Numbered from the stretch's first letter, positions 8,506-18,116 are shown. The stretch is 64,000 nucleotides of DNA from Alkalicoccobacillus gibsonii (GCF_016798245.1 NZ_JAEUZA010000001.1:976221-1040220), one strand, 5' to 3'. Translations and numbers: made by a program. The notes: generated by a model not told the origin, from the sequence alone.

Positions 8506-8916
8506 TTAGAAAGGACTTTTTACTGTGCGCCCTTTTAATAGATCTCCGTCGGTTGAAATAATTATCTCATCTGTAACGGTCTTAGAGATCGTATTTGTGA
8601 TCATTTGTAGCAAGTAATTCACTTCAATTTGGCTTCGTTTAAACTCTTGCACAAGAGGAATCTCATCAATTTCGTTATGAAGGGAGTCAATTTTCTCTTC
8701 AACTTGCTTAAGTGCTTCCGTTTTGCCATAGTGCTTTAAATTAACCGCTTCTTTTTGTTGCTTTTTAATCTGAGCAATTAGTTCTTGAATTCGAATATGA
8801 TCATTGACTTGCTTTTCTGCACGCTTATAAAAATCGATTTCTTCTGTTTCAGCTACCATCTTTGCAAGTTCTCTAGCTTTCTCCTTGACATCTTCCTTTG
8901 TATAAAGATTTGTCAT
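8506..8916 (-). CDS. ymcA: YmcA/YlbF-family regulator RicA
   Basis: A 136-residue, largely helical protein of the YlbF/YmcA family. In B. subtilis, YmcA (RicA) forms a complex with YlbF (RicF) and YaaT (RicT) that binds iron-sulfur clusters, influences Spo0A phosphorelay, biofilm and competence, and promotes RNase Y-dependent mRNA maturation. The gene begins seven bases after the miaB stop, the order seen in B. subtilis, and rny, whose product it modulates there, is also in this window. Helical charged residues dominate 8-110, with a less ordered C-terminus. Co-transcribed with miaB and ended by the terminator at 8267. Confidence 0.9.
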   Translation of the reverse strand: MTNLYTKEDVKEKARELAKMVAETEEIDFYKRAEKQVNDHIRIQELIAQIKKQQKEAVNLKHYGKTEALKQVEEKIDSLHNEIDEIPLVQEFKRSQIEVNYLLQMITNTISKTVTDEIIISTDGDLLKGRTVKSPF

Positions 8917-8922
8917 CTGCCA

Positions 8923-10527
8923 TTAGACCTCCACCGTTTCTGTAATTTCACCATTAAGTGACCATGTTTTTGCCTCTGTGATCTTCACATGTACAATTGT
9001 ACCGATAATCGATTCAGGACCCTTAAAATTAACCATTCGGTTTGTACGCGTACGACCTGCTAACACGTTTGGATCTTTTTTACTTTGACCTTGCACAAGT
9101 ACTTCAACAACTTTGTCTTGGTATTCAAGATTCTTTTTCGCAGAAATATCATTTACAAGTGCATTCAACCGCGCTAAACGTTCTTTTTTGACTTCCATCG
9201 GAACATTATCCTGCATCTTAGCAGCCGGTGTTCCTACGCGAGGTGAATAGATATACGTGTACGCACTGTCAAATTCAACTTCTCTCATTAAAGAAAGAGT
9301 TTCTTCAAACTGCTCATCGGTTTCATTTGGAAACCCAACAATGATATCGGTTGTAAATGAAGCGTTAGGAATCGCTTGTTTAATTTTGTGAGCAAGCTCT
9401 AGATAGCTCTCACGCGTGTACTTTCTTGCCATTAGCTTAAGGATGGCAGAGCTTCCATGCTGAACTGGTAAATGAATATGTTCAACAAGGTTCCCTCCTT
9501 GAGCCAGCACTTCAATCAATCGATCATCAAAATCACGAGGGTGACTTGTTGTAAAGCGAACGCGTGGGATATCGATCTTATGAATCTCGTCCATTAAATC
9601 CCCAAGACCGTATTCCGTATCCAGATCTTTACCGTAAGCATTGACGTTCTGACCAAGTAACGTTACTTCTTTGTAGCCTTGGCGGGCTAGATCACGAACC
9701 TCGGCTATGATATCCTCTGGCATCCGACTACGTTCTTTTCCTCGCGTATAAGGAACAATACAATACGTACAGAACTTATCACAGCCATACATGATGTTGA
9801 CCCAGGCTTGTGTTTTCCCTTCACGTTTACGTGGCATGTTTTCAACAATGTCGCCTTCTTTAGACCAAACCTCAACGACCATTTCTTTACCAAAGATCGC
9901 ATCACGAAGTAAATGTGGTAACCGATGAATATTGTGCGTGCCAAACACTAGATCAATGTGTTGATGTTTTTGCAAGATTCGATTGACGACGCTTTCTTCC
10001 TGCGACATACAGCCACACACACCAATGATTAGCTCCGGCTTTTCTAGCTTTAGAGGCTTCAAATGACCAATCTCTCCGAATACCTTATTCTCCGCATTTT
10101 CACGGATGGCACAGGTATTTAAAAGAATTACATCTGCCTCTTCTGTCACATCTGTCGATTCAAAGCCCATCTCTGTTAACAGTCCCGCCATATTCTCTGA
10201 ATCATGTGTGTTCATTTGACAGCCGTATGTACGGATTAGAAACTTCTTGCCTGCACCAAGTGACGTTAGCTCTGGTGGAATCACATGATCAGGTCTAATC
10301 ACCTGAGTCGTTTCCTTCCCACGACGTTTACCCTGTTTGTAATCAGGCTGTTCATGAATCGTGATATCTCGTCCATTAATTCGCATCACTTTTTTGTTTT
10401 CATCTTCAGAGATAATCTTTGCTTTTGAGAAGTCAAAGTATTGACTATAGTCTTTTTTTGGTTCTTGCTGCTGGTTCTTTTTTATATGGGTATTCCCTTG
10501 TTGTCCTAAGCGTTGTTCTTCATTCAT
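8923..10527 (-). CDS. miaB: tRNA-2-methylthio-N6-dimethylallyladenosine synthase MiaB
   Basis: A radical-SAM methylthiotransferase that converts i6A37 to ms2i6A37 in tRNA. The start at 10527 gives 534 residues beginning [10 protein letters not shown], preceded by GGAAGGGG; the longer open frame to 10656 runs back through the promoter and terminator and is not used. Domains in order: a charged N-terminal extension typical of Bacillus MiaB, the UPF0004 domain starting IRTYGCQMN with its cluster cysteines (TYGCQ, NTCAIRE, GVCGCM), the radical-SAM CxxxCxxC motif in GCDKFCTYC, and a C-terminal TRAM domain. MiaA, which supplies the substrate, is encoded at 1125-2042. Confidence 0.96.
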   Translation of the reverse strand: MNEEQRLGQQGNTHIKKNQQQEPKKDYSQYFDFSKAKIISEDENKKVMRINGRDITIHEQPDYKQGKRRGKETTQVIRPDHVIPPELTSLGAGKKFLIRTYGCQMNTHDSENMAGLLTEMGFESTDVTEEADVILLNTCAIRENAENKVFGEIGHLKPLKLEKPELIIGVCGCMSQEESVVNRILQKHQHIDLVFGTHNIHRLPHLLRDAIFGKEMVVEVWSKEGDIVENMPRKREGKTQAWVNIMYGCDKFCTYCIVPYTRGKERSRMPEDIIAEVRDLARQGYKEVTLLGQNVNAYGKDLDTEYGLGDLMDEIHKIDIPRVRFTTSHPRDFDDRLIEVLAQGGNLVEHIHLPVQHGSSAILKLMARKYTRESYLELAHKIKQAIPNASFTTDIIVGFPNETDEQFEETLSLMREVEFDSAYTYIYSPRVGTPAAKMQDNVPMEVKKERLARLNALVNDISAKKNLEYQDKVVEVLVQGQSKKDPNVLAGRTRTNRMVNFKGPESIIGTIVHVKITEAKTWSLNGEITETVEV

Positions 10528-10572
10528 CGTAAAGCAAACCCCTTCCAAAACATACCGTTCTACTAATCGTAT

Positions 10573-10601
10573 ATTATACGTGCGAATGGTCATAAACACA
10601 A
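10573..10601 (-). promoter_or_regulatory. Candidate sigma-A promoter of miaB-ymcA
   Basis: On the minus strand a perfect TATAAT (10573-10578) lies 17 bases from a TTGTGT -35-like hexamer (10596-10601), about 45 bases upstream of the miaB ATG and just after the spoVS terminator. Confidence 0.65.
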
Positions 10602-10630
10602 TGAATGTATCAAGATGAATCCAAAGAAAA

Positions 10631-10670
10631 AAAGTGTTTATCTGTTCTTTGAGCAACAGATAAACACTTT
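10631..10670. terminator. Bidirectional terminator after spoVS
   Basis: A perfect 16-bp inverted repeat (10631-10646 and 10655-10670) has an A-run on one side and a T-run on the other, giving a U-tract in both directions. It ends spoVS and insulates the miaB promoter. Confidence 0.9.
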
Positions 10671-10683
10671 TTTTTGACTTGCG

Positions 10684-10944
10684 TTAACGAGGTTCAATGA
10701 TTAACTTAATAGCAGTACGCTCTTCTCCATCAATCTCAATATCAGTGAAAGCTGGGACGCAAACAAGGTCAATCCCGCTAGGTGCAACAAATCCTCTAGC
10801 AATCGCAATAGCTTTAATCGATTGATTTAATGCTCCTGCTCCTATCGCCTGTATTTCTGCTGAACCATGTTCTCGAATGACCCCAGCTAAAGCACCAGCT
10901 ACAGAATTTGGGGTAGATTTTGCTGAGACTTTTAAGACATCCAT
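10684..10944 (-). CDS. spoVS: Stage V sporulation protein S
   Basis: An 86-residue protein nearly identical in plan to B. subtilis SpoVS: it begins MDVLKVSAKS, continues with NSVAGALAGVIRE and ends with KLIIEPR. SpoVS is an Alba-like small protein needed for progress beyond stage V of sporulation and affecting septation; its biochemical role is not settled. The ATG at 10944 is preceded by AGGAGG at the right spacing; the frame is open eight codons further upstream but those codons cover the ribosome site. It is flanked by the ymdB stop region and a strong terminator, so it forms a short independent unit. Confidence 0.96.
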   Translation of the reverse strand: MDVLKVSAKSTPNSVAGALAGVIREHGSAEIQAIGAGALNQSIKAIAIARGFVAPSGIDLVCVPAFTDIEIDGEERTAIKLIIEPR

Positions 10945-11053
10945 TTTTTTAGAACCTCCTCTGTGCATGAGTCATTAGCGTGTTACGAGTGAAAAATGAT
11001 GGTGATCAGCACAACTCACAATAAACCTATTAAGTGAATGAATGGCTCATCCA

Positions 11054-11851
11054 TTAACGTTCAATATATGGATGGTCCTCATTAATAAGTATACGTTTAA
11101 TAGATTTTGCCTGCCCTGATTTATCGTCCACATCAATAATCACACCACTCAACTGTTCCCTGCCAGATGCGACTTCAAACCTTACCGGAAGATTTGTCAG
11201 AAATTTATGCAATACAGGTTCTTTTTCCACACCTAAGATCCCATCATAAGGTCCAGTCATTCCCACATCTGAGATATAAGCTGTTCCTTTAGGCAGAATT
11301 CTCTCATCTGCCGTTTGCACATGTGTATGTGTTCCAACAACAGCCATGACACGACCATCTAAGTACCAACCCATTGCTATTTTTTCACTGGTCACTTCCG
11401 CATGAAAATCAACAAAAATGTAAGGCGTTCGTTTTTTTGCTTCAGCTATTAATTCATCCGCTTTTCTAAAAGGACAATCATTTGCCGGAAGAAAAGTACG
11501 CCCCATTAAATTAATAACAGCAATCTCTATTTGATTAATCGTCACAAAGACCATTCCAACTCCGGGTGTTCCTTCTGGATAGTTAGCTGGTCGCACGAGC
11601 CATTTTGCCGTATCAATAAAATCAAAGATATCGCGTTTTGCCCACGCATGATTACCTAGAGTAACAGCTTGTGCACCTGCATCGAGAAAGCCTTTATAAA
11701 TCTTTTCATTAATTCCTTTTCCAGCTGCTGCATTTTCTCCATTAATGACCGTAAGCGTTGGTTTATAATCTTTCTTCAGGCGCTTCACATATTCGTCTAC
11801 CATTGCCCGCCCTGGAGAGCCTACAACATCTCCAATAAATAAGATCTTCAT
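11054..11851 (-). CDS. ymdB: Metallophosphodiesterase YmdB
   Basis: A 265-residue calcineurin-like phosphodiesterase with metal-binding motifs in order: GDVVGSPGR at 7-15, NGENAAAG at 38-45, TLGNHAW around 64-70, DFHAE around 149-153 and GTHTHVQTADE around 174-184. B. subtilis YmdB hydrolyses 2',3'-cAMP/cGMP species and affects biofilm formation, nanotube formation and sigma-D-dependent motility. It lies 18 bases downstream of rny, as in B. subtilis, so the RNase Y gene and this nucleotide phosphodiesterase are probably co-transcribed from the rny promoter. Confidence 0.95.
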   Translation of the reverse strand: MKILFIGDVVGSPGRAMVDEYVKRLKKDYKPTLTVINGENAAAGKGINEKIYKGFLDAGAQAVTLGNHAWAKRDIFDFIDTAKWLVRPANYPEGTPGVGMVFVTINQIEIAVINLMGRTFLPANDCPFRKADELIAEAKKRTPYIFVDFHAEVTSEKIAMGWYLDGRVMAVVGTHTHVQTADERILPKGTAYISDVGMTGPYDGILGVEKEPVLHKFLTNLPVRFEVASGREQLSGVIIDVDDKSGQAKSIKRILINEDHPYIER

Positions 11852-11869
11852 GAATCATTACCTCTTTCT

Positions 11870-13438
11870 TTATTTTGCATACTCAACTGCCCTAGTTTCT
11901 CGAATAACGGTTACTCGAATATGTCCTGGGTAGTCAAGCTCGTCTTCAATTCGTTTAGTGATGTCACGTGCCAGTTTATGAGCAAGTGTATCATCAACAA
12001 GATCTGGTCGAACCATAATGCGAATTTCTCGTCCCGCTTGAATGGCGTATGTTTTTTCTACACCTTCAAAGGACTCAGAAATTTCTTCTAACTTTTCTAA
12101 ACGACGGATATACGTCTCAAGTGTCTCTCTACGTGCTCCTGGACGTGCTGCTGATAATGCATCGGCAGCGGCCACAAGTGTAGAAATGACTGATGTTGAT
12201 TCCGTATCACCATGGTGAGAGGCAATGGCATTCACAACGACAGGATGTTCCTTGTACTTTGTTGCCAGTTCTACACCAATCTCAACATGACTTCCTTCAA
12301 CTTCGTGGTCGATTGCTTTACCGATGTCATGTAAGAGTCCAGCTCGTTTAGCAAGCTTCACATCTTCACCAAGTTCAGCAGCCATCAATCCACTTAAATG
12401 AGCCACTTCAATGGAGTGTTTAAGAACATTTTGCCCATAACTTGTACGGAATTTTAGTCGACCTAAAATTTTGATTAAGTCAGGGTGAAGTCCATGAATC
12501 CCCATTTCAAATGATGTCTGCTCACCATATTCGCGAATTGCTTCATCAACTTCACGACGAGATTTATCAACCATCTCCTCGATTCGCGCTGGATGAATTC
12601 GTCCATCTTGAACTAACTTCTCAAGTGCGGTACGCGCAATTTCGCGGCGAATTGGATCAAATCCAGAGAGGATAACAGCTTCAGGTGTATCGTCAATAAT
12701 GAGATCAATCCCTGTTAAGGTTTCAAGCGCACGAATATTTCGGCCTTCTCGCCCAATAATTCGACCCTTCATTTCATCGTTAGGAAGGTTCACTACTGAA
12801 ACGGTCGTTTCAGCTACATGATCGGCTGAACAACGTTGAACGGCAAGAGAAAGAATTTCCTTCGCTTTTTTGTCAGCTTCTTCTTTCGCTTGAGCTAATC
12901 GTTCTTTAGCAAGAAGAGCTGTCTCATGTGCAATCTCTTCTTCCACTTCAGCTCGAACAGATAGTCTCGCTTCTTCACGACTCATACCAGAAATGCGCTC
13001 CAACTCATGCTGTTGTTTCGCTATGAGCTCATCCACTTTACTGTTCATCTCTTCAATTTGTCGTTGTTTTTTGGTGAGAGATTCCTCCCTTTTTTCCAAA
13101 GACTCTTCTTTTTTATCAAAGGTTTCGCTTTTTCGGTCTAGAATCTCTTCTTTTTGTACCAAACGATGCTCTTGTTTTTGAATCTCATTTCTACGTTCAC
13201 GAACCTCACGTTCTGCTTCTGTTCGAAGGGTATGAACTTCATCCTTTGCTTCTAGAATGACTTCTTTCCGATTCGCTTCTGCATCACGTTTTGCATCTTC
13301 TACAATTTGATTCGCAGCATGCTCCGCGCTTACGATCTTCGCTTCTGCAATGGATTTTCGAACAAGATATCCAACAACTGCAGCTACTGCAGAGACAACA
13401 AGTAAAATGAGGATGAGCATATACAATGGTATATCCAT
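11870..13438 (-). CDS. rny: Ribonuclease Y
   Basis: A 522-residue membrane-anchored endoribonuclease that starts decay of many mRNAs. One N-terminal transmembrane helix (about residues 5-27) is followed by a long coiled coil (about 30-200), a KH RNA-binding domain containing IIGREGRN (about 225-234) and the HD hydrolase domain with [10 protein letters not shown] around residues 365-375. Length and architecture match B. subtilis Rny. The ATG has AGGAGGTGAAAAT upstream. A consensus sigma-A promoter sits about 135 bases before the start, giving a long leader. Confidence 0.97.
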   Translation of the reverse strand: MDIPLYMLILILLVVSAVAAVVGYLVRKSIAEAKIVSAEHAANQIVEDAKRDAEANRKEVILEAKDEVHTLRTEAEREVRERRNEIQKQEHRLVQKEEILDRKSETFDKKEESLEKREESLTKKQRQIEEMNSKVDELIAKQQHELERISGMSREEARLSVRAEVEEEIAHETALLAKERLAQAKEEADKKAKEILSLAVQRCSADHVAETTVSVVNLPNDEMKGRIIGREGRNIRALETLTGIDLIIDDTPEAVILSGFDPIRREIARTALEKLVQDGRIHPARIEEMVDKSRREVDEAIREYGEQTSFEMGIHGLHPDLIKILGRLKFRTSYGQNVLKHSIEVAHLSGLMAAELGEDVKLAKRAGLLHDIGKAIDHEVEGSHVEIGVELATKYKEHPVVVNAIASHHGDTESTSVISTLVAAADALSAARPGARRETLETYIRRLEKLEEISESFEGVEKTYAIQAGREIRIMVRPDLVDDTLAHKLARDITKRIEDELDYPGHIRVTVIRETRAVEYAK

Positions 13439-13573
13439 ATTTTCACCTCCTCTTGCTATCTAATTGTTGGTTCCATAACTCTGTTTTGCATAGATCTTTT
13501 TTATAGTAATCTTAAGTTCCATACATGAAAGCGGAGTAAAAAAGTAAAAATATAAAAGCCGCTTCACCTTTTA

Positions 13574-13602
13574 ATTGTAAAGTCACCCACCGTTGATGTC
13601 AA
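13574..13602 (-). promoter_or_regulatory. Consensus sigma-A promoter of rny
   Basis: On the minus strand TTGACA (13597-13602) and TACAAT (13574-13579) are separated by exactly 17 bases. The -35 overlaps the stop codon of the upstream ATPase gene, so rny has a promoter of its own downstream of the nuclease cluster. Confidence 0.85.
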
Positions 13603-14258
13603 GCTGTGGAAATGGGTGTGACCTCGCTTATTCCGTCCCGAATCGAAACCTCAAACGCTTGATCAGCTGACTCTGTTAAATGATGATTATGTGTAACCAT
13701 GATAATTTGTCTACCAAACATCGTGCTTAATGATTTTAGAAACTCATATAAATAATAAACATACTCATTTGATACATGCTTCCCAGGTTCATCCAATATT
13801 AACGGTCCACTTACTTTTGGCTGTACAGTTTCCATTAAGGCTACTCGTAACGCAAGTGTCACAATATCAACAACACCGCCACCTCTTGAGTCTTGGGGTT
13901 TTGTTTTAATTTGAACGCCCTCATACTCAGTCGTTACATAAAATTCAGCAACCGTACGATTTCCGTGATCTTCAATTTCAATCTGAAAATGGAACAAAGG
14001 TCCAAATACATACTGGAGCGCATTGGTGACCAAAGTCTCCATTTGTTGTCGTGCTTGCTCACGCGCATACTCCGCTGACTGCTGAAGGAGAACGCGTGCT
14101 TTTTCATACACATCAATCGTATCTAAGTATTCATTAAGCTTCGCTTCTGCTTGTTCTAACTGATCAACAAGCACTTGACGTCTGGCGTCCAGCCTTGTCC
14201 ACGTATCCCGTGCCTGCTTAATCGTTTGTTCAAGCTTAACTAATTCCTCATGCATCAT
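13599..14258 (-). CDS. Rad50/SbcC-like ATPase, C-terminal half (separate chain)
   Basis: This 219-residue protein has the C-terminal half of an SMC/Rad50-type ATP-binding head and no Walker A. An N-terminal coiled coil (about 1-80) leads into the head, with a signature-like SRGGG at 124-128 (LSGG equivalent), Walker B LILDE at 153-157 and a switch histidine in MVTH at 187-190. It would need the N-terminal half encoded at 14523-15950 to form an ATP site. The start overlaps the preceding stop by 11 bases (ATGATGCATGA), suggesting coupled translation; two adjacent ATGs are possible. The homology class is seen in sequence; DNA-end processing with the SbcD-like nuclease is inference. Confidence 0.75.
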   Translation of the reverse strand: MMHEELVKLEQTIKQARDTWTRLDARRQVLVDQLEQAEAKLNEYLDTIDVYEKARVLLQQSAEYAREQARQQMETLVTNALQYVFGPLFHFQIEIEDHGNRTVAEFYVTTEYEGVQIKTKPQDSRGGGVVDIVTLALRVALMETVQPKVSGPLILDEPGKHVSNEYVYYLYEFLKSLSTMFGRQIIMVTHNHHLTESADQAFEVSIRDGISEVTPISTA

Positions 14259-14502
14259 GCTTAATCAGCTCTTTAGGAATAAGCGACCACGTTTCACTCA
14301 TCGCTTGCTCAACCTCTGATTCCAGTTTTTTTATCTCGTTTTCTAATTCATCTGGGCCAACGCCTAGCTCCTCTAACTCTTTTAAAATACGATCGCGTTG
14401 ATTTTGCAGCTCCTCAAGCTTTGCTTCCGCCCGGTACCTCATGTCTCTCGCCTGATCAATCGCTTGCTTCATCTTTGTTAATTCTTGCTCAATTGTACTC
14501 AT
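14248..14502 (-). CDS. Small coiled-coil protein between the two Rad50-like halves
   Basis: An 84-residue, highly charged, helical protein: a helix to about residue 46, a turn at LGVGPDE and a second helix, suggesting a helical hairpin. The ATG at 14502 is preceded by GAGGGGAG with 10-base spacing and begins 21 bases after the stop of the N-terminal half gene. Its first 24 residues resemble the start of the C-terminal-half protein: both carry a QxIxQARD motif at the same place, after an ELxK pattern. It may supply part of the coiled-coil arm in trans or be a third subunit. I do not recognise a named family. Confidence 0.65.
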   Translation of the reverse strand: MSTIEQELTKMKQAIDQARDMRYRAEAKLEELQNQRDRILKELEELGVGPDELENEIKKLESEVEQAMSETWSLIPKELIKHDA

Positions 14503-14522
14503 CTTTTTGTACTCCCCTCGTA

Positions 14523-15950
14523 TCAACCATGGTTGTGATTGGTTTGTATTACTTGGCCACAAGTCGGACAAATTCCATCTTTTTTAGCCAGCTCTTCGTA
14601 TTGAACGGCTAGCTGTTCAAGCTCTTGCTTCTTTGTTTGGATAAACTGCTCTCCATCCTTCATTCGCTTACGTATTTCTGTATATGCTTGTTTTTTCTCG
14701 ATCATTTGCTGATATTTGTTATAGGTCTCATCTATCTGATTTACTTTTAACGTGGCCATCTCAATCTGTGCAACGGTCTCTAGCTGTTTTTGTTGTTTTG
14801 CTAGTTGCTCGTTTATCGCCATGATTTGGTCTTTAAGAGAAATCAATCGTTTTACCCGTTGCCCCGTCTGTTTAACTGACTCCTCCCAGTTAGATGGAAT
14901 CTGAGTCACAAACTTCGTCTTACTAGTTACTTGGTAGGCTTTACTCTCGATCGCTGTCAGTTGAGTGTATTGATCGTTTAACTTGATTAAGGCTGCTCGT
15001 TTTTGCACAAGAGTCTTTGCACGTCTCTCTCTTTCGGCTGCTTCTTCAATAGACTCAGTAAGCTGCAAGAATCTCTCCACTTTTAATAGCTGCTCTGTAT
15101 AGGTTTGTTGCTGTTCGTGAAGCTTTTTAAACACTGATTGTCTCTGAATCATCCATTCAAGTCGGTACAACATCGATTCAATTGTCGGGAGTTCTTTTAG
15201 AGAATCTAATTTGTCGTGGGATTGTTTCATTAGCCCTTGATTTGTGTGCAAATCTTGATGCTTCGATTGTAAGCTTTCTAGCCTTGCTTGTTTACTCTTA
15301 ATCTTCTCAAAAAGATGTGATGCCTTCTCGAGTTGTTCACCTGATCGAATGACTTGTTCATAAGGCTCTAAATCCTTTTTCAGTTGTTCTGTTTGTTCCT
15401 CACTCCATCTTTTACTTTGATTAAGCGAGTGAAGATCTCTTGAAGTGTCGCGAATAGCCGCATCCAAATAATGAGCGCCACTAATCCTTCCAATTGTTTT
15501 TGCACGCATCGACCCGGGTTGTTCAAGCAAAAAAGGTCCATCCAGCTGTTGAGCTAGATGAATGGTTAATTCATGATCTCGATCAATGCGCAATGGACGC
15601 ATCCCATGTAAATCTAATACCTCTTGTGGAACATGCTGCCCAAAGCTCTCAAAAACCTGTTGTTCCTGTCCGTTTTTCTTGATCATATACCGATTCTTAG
15701 AAGCTGTTCGCTCACGTATCAGTCGATCTCCACTTTCAAATTGAATCGTTACACGGACAAAGTCGCTACCCGCACGAATAAAATCTGTTCCCCGTGGCTG
15801 GTTAAATAAGGCCCAACGTATACCACGAATCACAGCTGTTTTTCCACTATCAGACTGACCGATTAATACATTCAGGCCATCTGCAAAAGTAAATTGAGAG
15901 TCAAGGTGAGATTGGAAGTTTTCTAATCGAACATCCAGGATGTTATTCAT
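14523..15950 (-). CDS. Rad50/SbcC-like ATPase, N-terminal half ending at zinc hook
   Basis: A 475-residue protein with the N-terminal head of a Rad50/SbcC-type ATPase: Walker A GQSDSGKT at 31-38, a Q-loop region LAQQLDG and a FLLEQPG segment near 140-150, then coiled coil to the C-terminus. It stops shortly after CPTCGQ (about 461-466), the CxxC of a Rad50 zinc hook, followed by NHNHG. It has no Walker B or signature of its own. The ATG at 15950 is preceded by GGAGG eight bases upstream and overlaps the end of the nuclease gene by eight bases; an in-frame GTG lies three codons earlier. Partner of the chain at 13599-14258 by inference. Confidence 0.8.
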   Translation of the reverse strand: MNNILDVRLENFQSHLDSQFTFADGLNVLIGQSDSGKTAVIRGIRWALFNQPRGTDFIRAGSDFVRVTIQFESGDRLIRERTASKNRYMIKKNGQEQQVFESFGQHVPQEVLDLHGMRPLRIDRDHELTIHLAQQLDGPFLLEQPGSMRAKTIGRISGAHYLDAAIRDTSRDLHSLNQSKRWSEEQTEQLKKDLEPYEQVIRSGEQLEKASHLFEKIKSKQARLESLQSKHQDLHTNQGLMKQSHDKLDSLKELPTIESMLYRLEWMIQRQSVFKKLHEQQQTYTEQLLKVERFLQLTESIEEAAERERRAKTLVQKRAALIKLNDQYTQLTAIESKAYQVTSKTKFVTQIPSNWEESVKQTGQRVKRLISLKDQIMAINEQLAKQQKQLETVAQIEMATLKVNQIDETYNKYQQMIEKKQAYTEIRKRMKDGEQFIQTKKQELEQLAVQYEELAKKDGICPTCGQVIQTNHNHG

Positions 15951-16935
15951 CTCCCTCACCTCCCCAGCTTTCCTCTACCTGCGTCATTCTCCGTAGCGCT
16001 TCCTGCTTTACACGATCTTCTACTTCTGAGAGCGATGCAAGCTCACGAATAATATCGTTCATGTGTAGGTTCTTGAAATCACTTTGTGCTTTCACTTGTT
16101 GGACAAATTCGTGTAGTTTCTCTTCTTGATGGACCGCTTTTTCTACGTAGGTTCGGTCGAGCACTTCTTCACCCTTTTGTGCAGTCTTAAGCACTTGTTC
16201 TCTTAACGTTATGCCCGATGCAGTGATTTCACCAATAACGACCTTAGGCATTCGATTGAGCTCCATCCAGTGATTGTTAATACGTGAAATAGCGCCTGGA
16301 TTGCAAATAAATTTTCCGTCCTGTTCTTTGATTCCAAACCCACCATGAAAGTGACCAGTTAAGATCACATCAGCTGGTGTTGTCCAAATATGATCTACTA
16401 GAGTATGAGGAATACCCTCTGGAAGAGCCTTTTCAACCAACATACTGTGTACAAGATGAATCATATAATCTGCTTGATGATGATTCATTGGATAATAATC
16501 TAATTTAACGTCTCGTTGATCTAAATCATAATGATAGGGTTGTCCAGAAATTTGAACGGATACATCCTCTTTTTTTATAAAAAGAGGCTCGTCTGGATGG
16601 ATTATGGTCATGATTCCAAACGAATCTAATAATCCAAGCATCGTCCTAGAAATGGTGTCTGGATTATGACCAAATGTATCATGGTTTCCTGAAATGGCAT
16701 AGATGGGAATATTCGTTTCACGGAACAGCTTTGCAAACTGTCCTACAACATTTGGAGATAGGTCCGGTCGATCAAAGACATCTCCCCCATGAAGCATGAG
16801 ATCTACCTTTTCTTTTTCCGCTATCTGCATCACTTCTGTTAATTTACGTTTGATCGTCTCCGAAAAGGAATCTAATCTATTTTTGGGGGTTGTTCCCCGA
16901 ATATGTGTATCTGTAAAATACAGAAATTTAATCAT
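15943..16935 (-). CDS. Mre11/SbcD-like metallophosphoesterase nuclease
   Basis: A 330-residue calcineurin-like phosphoesterase with all Mre11/SbcD metal motifs: DTH at 9-11, GDVFDRP at 51-57, SGNHD at 82-86, a histidine pair around 160-163 and GHFHGG at 194-199. The C-terminal third is charged and helical, as expected for an ATPase-binding region. The ATG at 16935 has GAGGTGATT upstream. It follows recA after a hairpin terminator and overlaps the Rad50-like N-half gene. Mre11/SbcD proteins process DNA ends and hairpins with Rad50/SbcC; that role is inferred here. It is not an obvious YhaO orthologue, though I cannot exclude it. Confidence 0.85.
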   Translation of the reverse strand: MIKFLYFTDTHIRGTTPKNRLDSFSETIKRKLTEVMQIAEKEKVDLMLHGGDVFDRPDLSPNVVGQFAKLFRETNIPIYAISGNHDTFGHNPDTISRTMLGLLDSFGIMTIIHPDEPLFIKKEDVSVQISGQPYHYDLDQRDVKLDYYPMNHHQADYMIHLVHSMLVEKALPEGIPHTLVDHIWTTPADVILTGHFHGGFGIKEQDGKFICNPGAISRINNHWMELNRMPKVVIGEITASGITLREQVLKTAQKGEEVLDRTYVEKAVHQEEKLHEFVQQVKAQSDFKNLHMNDIIRELASLSEVEDRVKQEALRRMTQVEESWGGEGDE

Positions 16936-16957
16936 TGTAATCACCTCAAACTGAAAA

Positions 16958-16984
16958 GAATAAGCACCCATACGGTGCTTATTC
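16958..16984 (-). terminator. Terminator after recA, before the nuclease cluster
   Basis: A perfect 11-bp stem (16958-16968 and 16974-16984) with a five-base loop is followed on the minus strand by only TTTTC. The short U-tract suggests partial read-through from recA into the downstream nuclease genes. Confidence 0.75.
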
Positions 16985-16994
16985 AGCTACGGTT

Positions 16995-18044
16995 TTATTT
17001 AAGATCTAATGGAACATCTTCGAATTCTTTTTCATCAGGCACAGGAACCTCTACTTGACCATCTAATCCGTGATGTGCACGAATAAGTCCTTCAATTTCA
17101 GCCATCATTTCTGGATGCTCTTTCAAGAATATTTTAGAGTTCTCACGTCCTTGACCGATGCGTTCTTCTTTAAAGGAATACCATGCTCCACTTTTTAAAA
17201 CAATGTCAAGATCAGCTGCAATGTCTAAGACAGAGCCTTGTTTAGAAATACCCTCTCCATACATAATATCCACTTCAGCTTGTTTGAACGGAGGCGCAAC
17301 TTTGTTCTTAACCACTTTGATTCTTGTTTTGTTCCCGACCATATCGTTCCCTTGTTTTAATGTTTCAGCACGGCGAACTTCTAAGCGAACAGAAGAATAG
17401 AACTTAAGAGCACGACCACCTGGAGTGGTTTCAGGGTTACCAAACATCACACCAATTTTCTCACGAATTTGGTTAATAAATAACGCAATCGTTTTTGACT
17501 TGCTAATGGCGCCAGAAAGTTTACGAAGTGCCTGGGACATTAAGCGAGCTTGAAGTCCTACATGACTATCACCCATGTCACCCTCAATCTCTGCTTTTGG
17601 TACAAGAGCCGCGACACTATCCACTACGATAATATCAACCGCACCACTACGTACGAGCGCTTCAGCGATTTCAAGAGCTTGCTCTCCTGTGTCAGGCTGA
17701 GATAATAATAGTTCTTCTACATTCACACCTAGTTTTTGAGCATAAACTGGATCAAGTGCATGCTCAGCATCGATAAAAGCAGCCGTTCCTCCATTTGCTT
17801 GTACTTCAGCAATGGCATGAAGGGAAACCGTTGTTTTACCAGAAGACTCTGGTCCGTATACTTCAATTATACGACCACGCGGATAACCACCTACTCCTAG
17901 TGCAATATCTAATGCAAGAGATCCACTTGAGATCGTAGCGATACGCTGATCTGTTTGATCTCCTAGTTTCATAATTGAACCTTTACCGAATTGCTTTTCA
18001 ATTTGGCGAAGCGCCATATCTAATGCTGCCTTACGATCGCTCAT
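16995..18044 (-). CDS. recA: Recombinase RecA
   Basis: A 349-residue RecA with the standard N-terminus ([23 protein letters not shown]), Walker [10 protein letters not shown] around residues 64-72, Walker B region [11 protein letters not shown], the L2 and DNA-binding region [19 protein letters not shown] (split across loops) and an acidic C-terminus. It forms filaments on single-stranded DNA, catalyses strand exchange and triggers LexA cleavage. A sigma-A promoter overlapped by an SOS box lies upstream. GGAGAGATT precedes the ATG. Downstream, a Mre11/Rad50-like cluster replaces the pbpX seen between recA and rny in B. subtilis. Confidence 0.98.
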   Translation of the reverse strand: MSDRKAALDMALRQIEKQFGKGSIMKLGDQTDQRIATISSGSLALDIALGVGGYPRGRIIEVYGPESSGKTTVSLHAIAEVQANGGTAAFIDAEHALDPVYAQKLGVNVEELLLSQPDTGEQALEIAEALVRSGAVDIIVVDSVAALVPKAEIEGDMGDSHVGLQARLMSQALRKLSGAISKSKTIALFINQIREKIGVMFGNPETTPGGRALKFYSSVRLEVRRAETLKQGNDMVGNKTRIKVVKNKVAPPFKQAEVDIMYGEGISKQGSVLDIAADLDIVLKSGAWYSFKEERIGQGRENSKIFLKEHPEMMAEIEGLIRAHHGLDGQVEVPVPDEKEFEDVPLDLK

Positions 18045-18116
18045 TCAAATCTCTCCTCTATTTAAAAAATCAATGTATAGTAAACGTTATTAGTGATTCA
18101 CTGTTTCTACTGTTCT

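Noticed and set aside
10528-10656. N-terminal extension of MiaB
   Set aside because: The extra 43 codons include the promoter and part of the spoVS terminator; the ATG at 10527 has a ribosome site and family-like sequence.
13599-15950. The three ATPase-cluster genes as one SbcC gene broken by sequencing errors
   Set aside because: The N-half stops in frame just after the zinc hook, the middle gene has its own ribosome site 21 bases on, and the C-half start overlaps the middle stop; two independent errors at such positions are unlikely, though resequencing would settle it.
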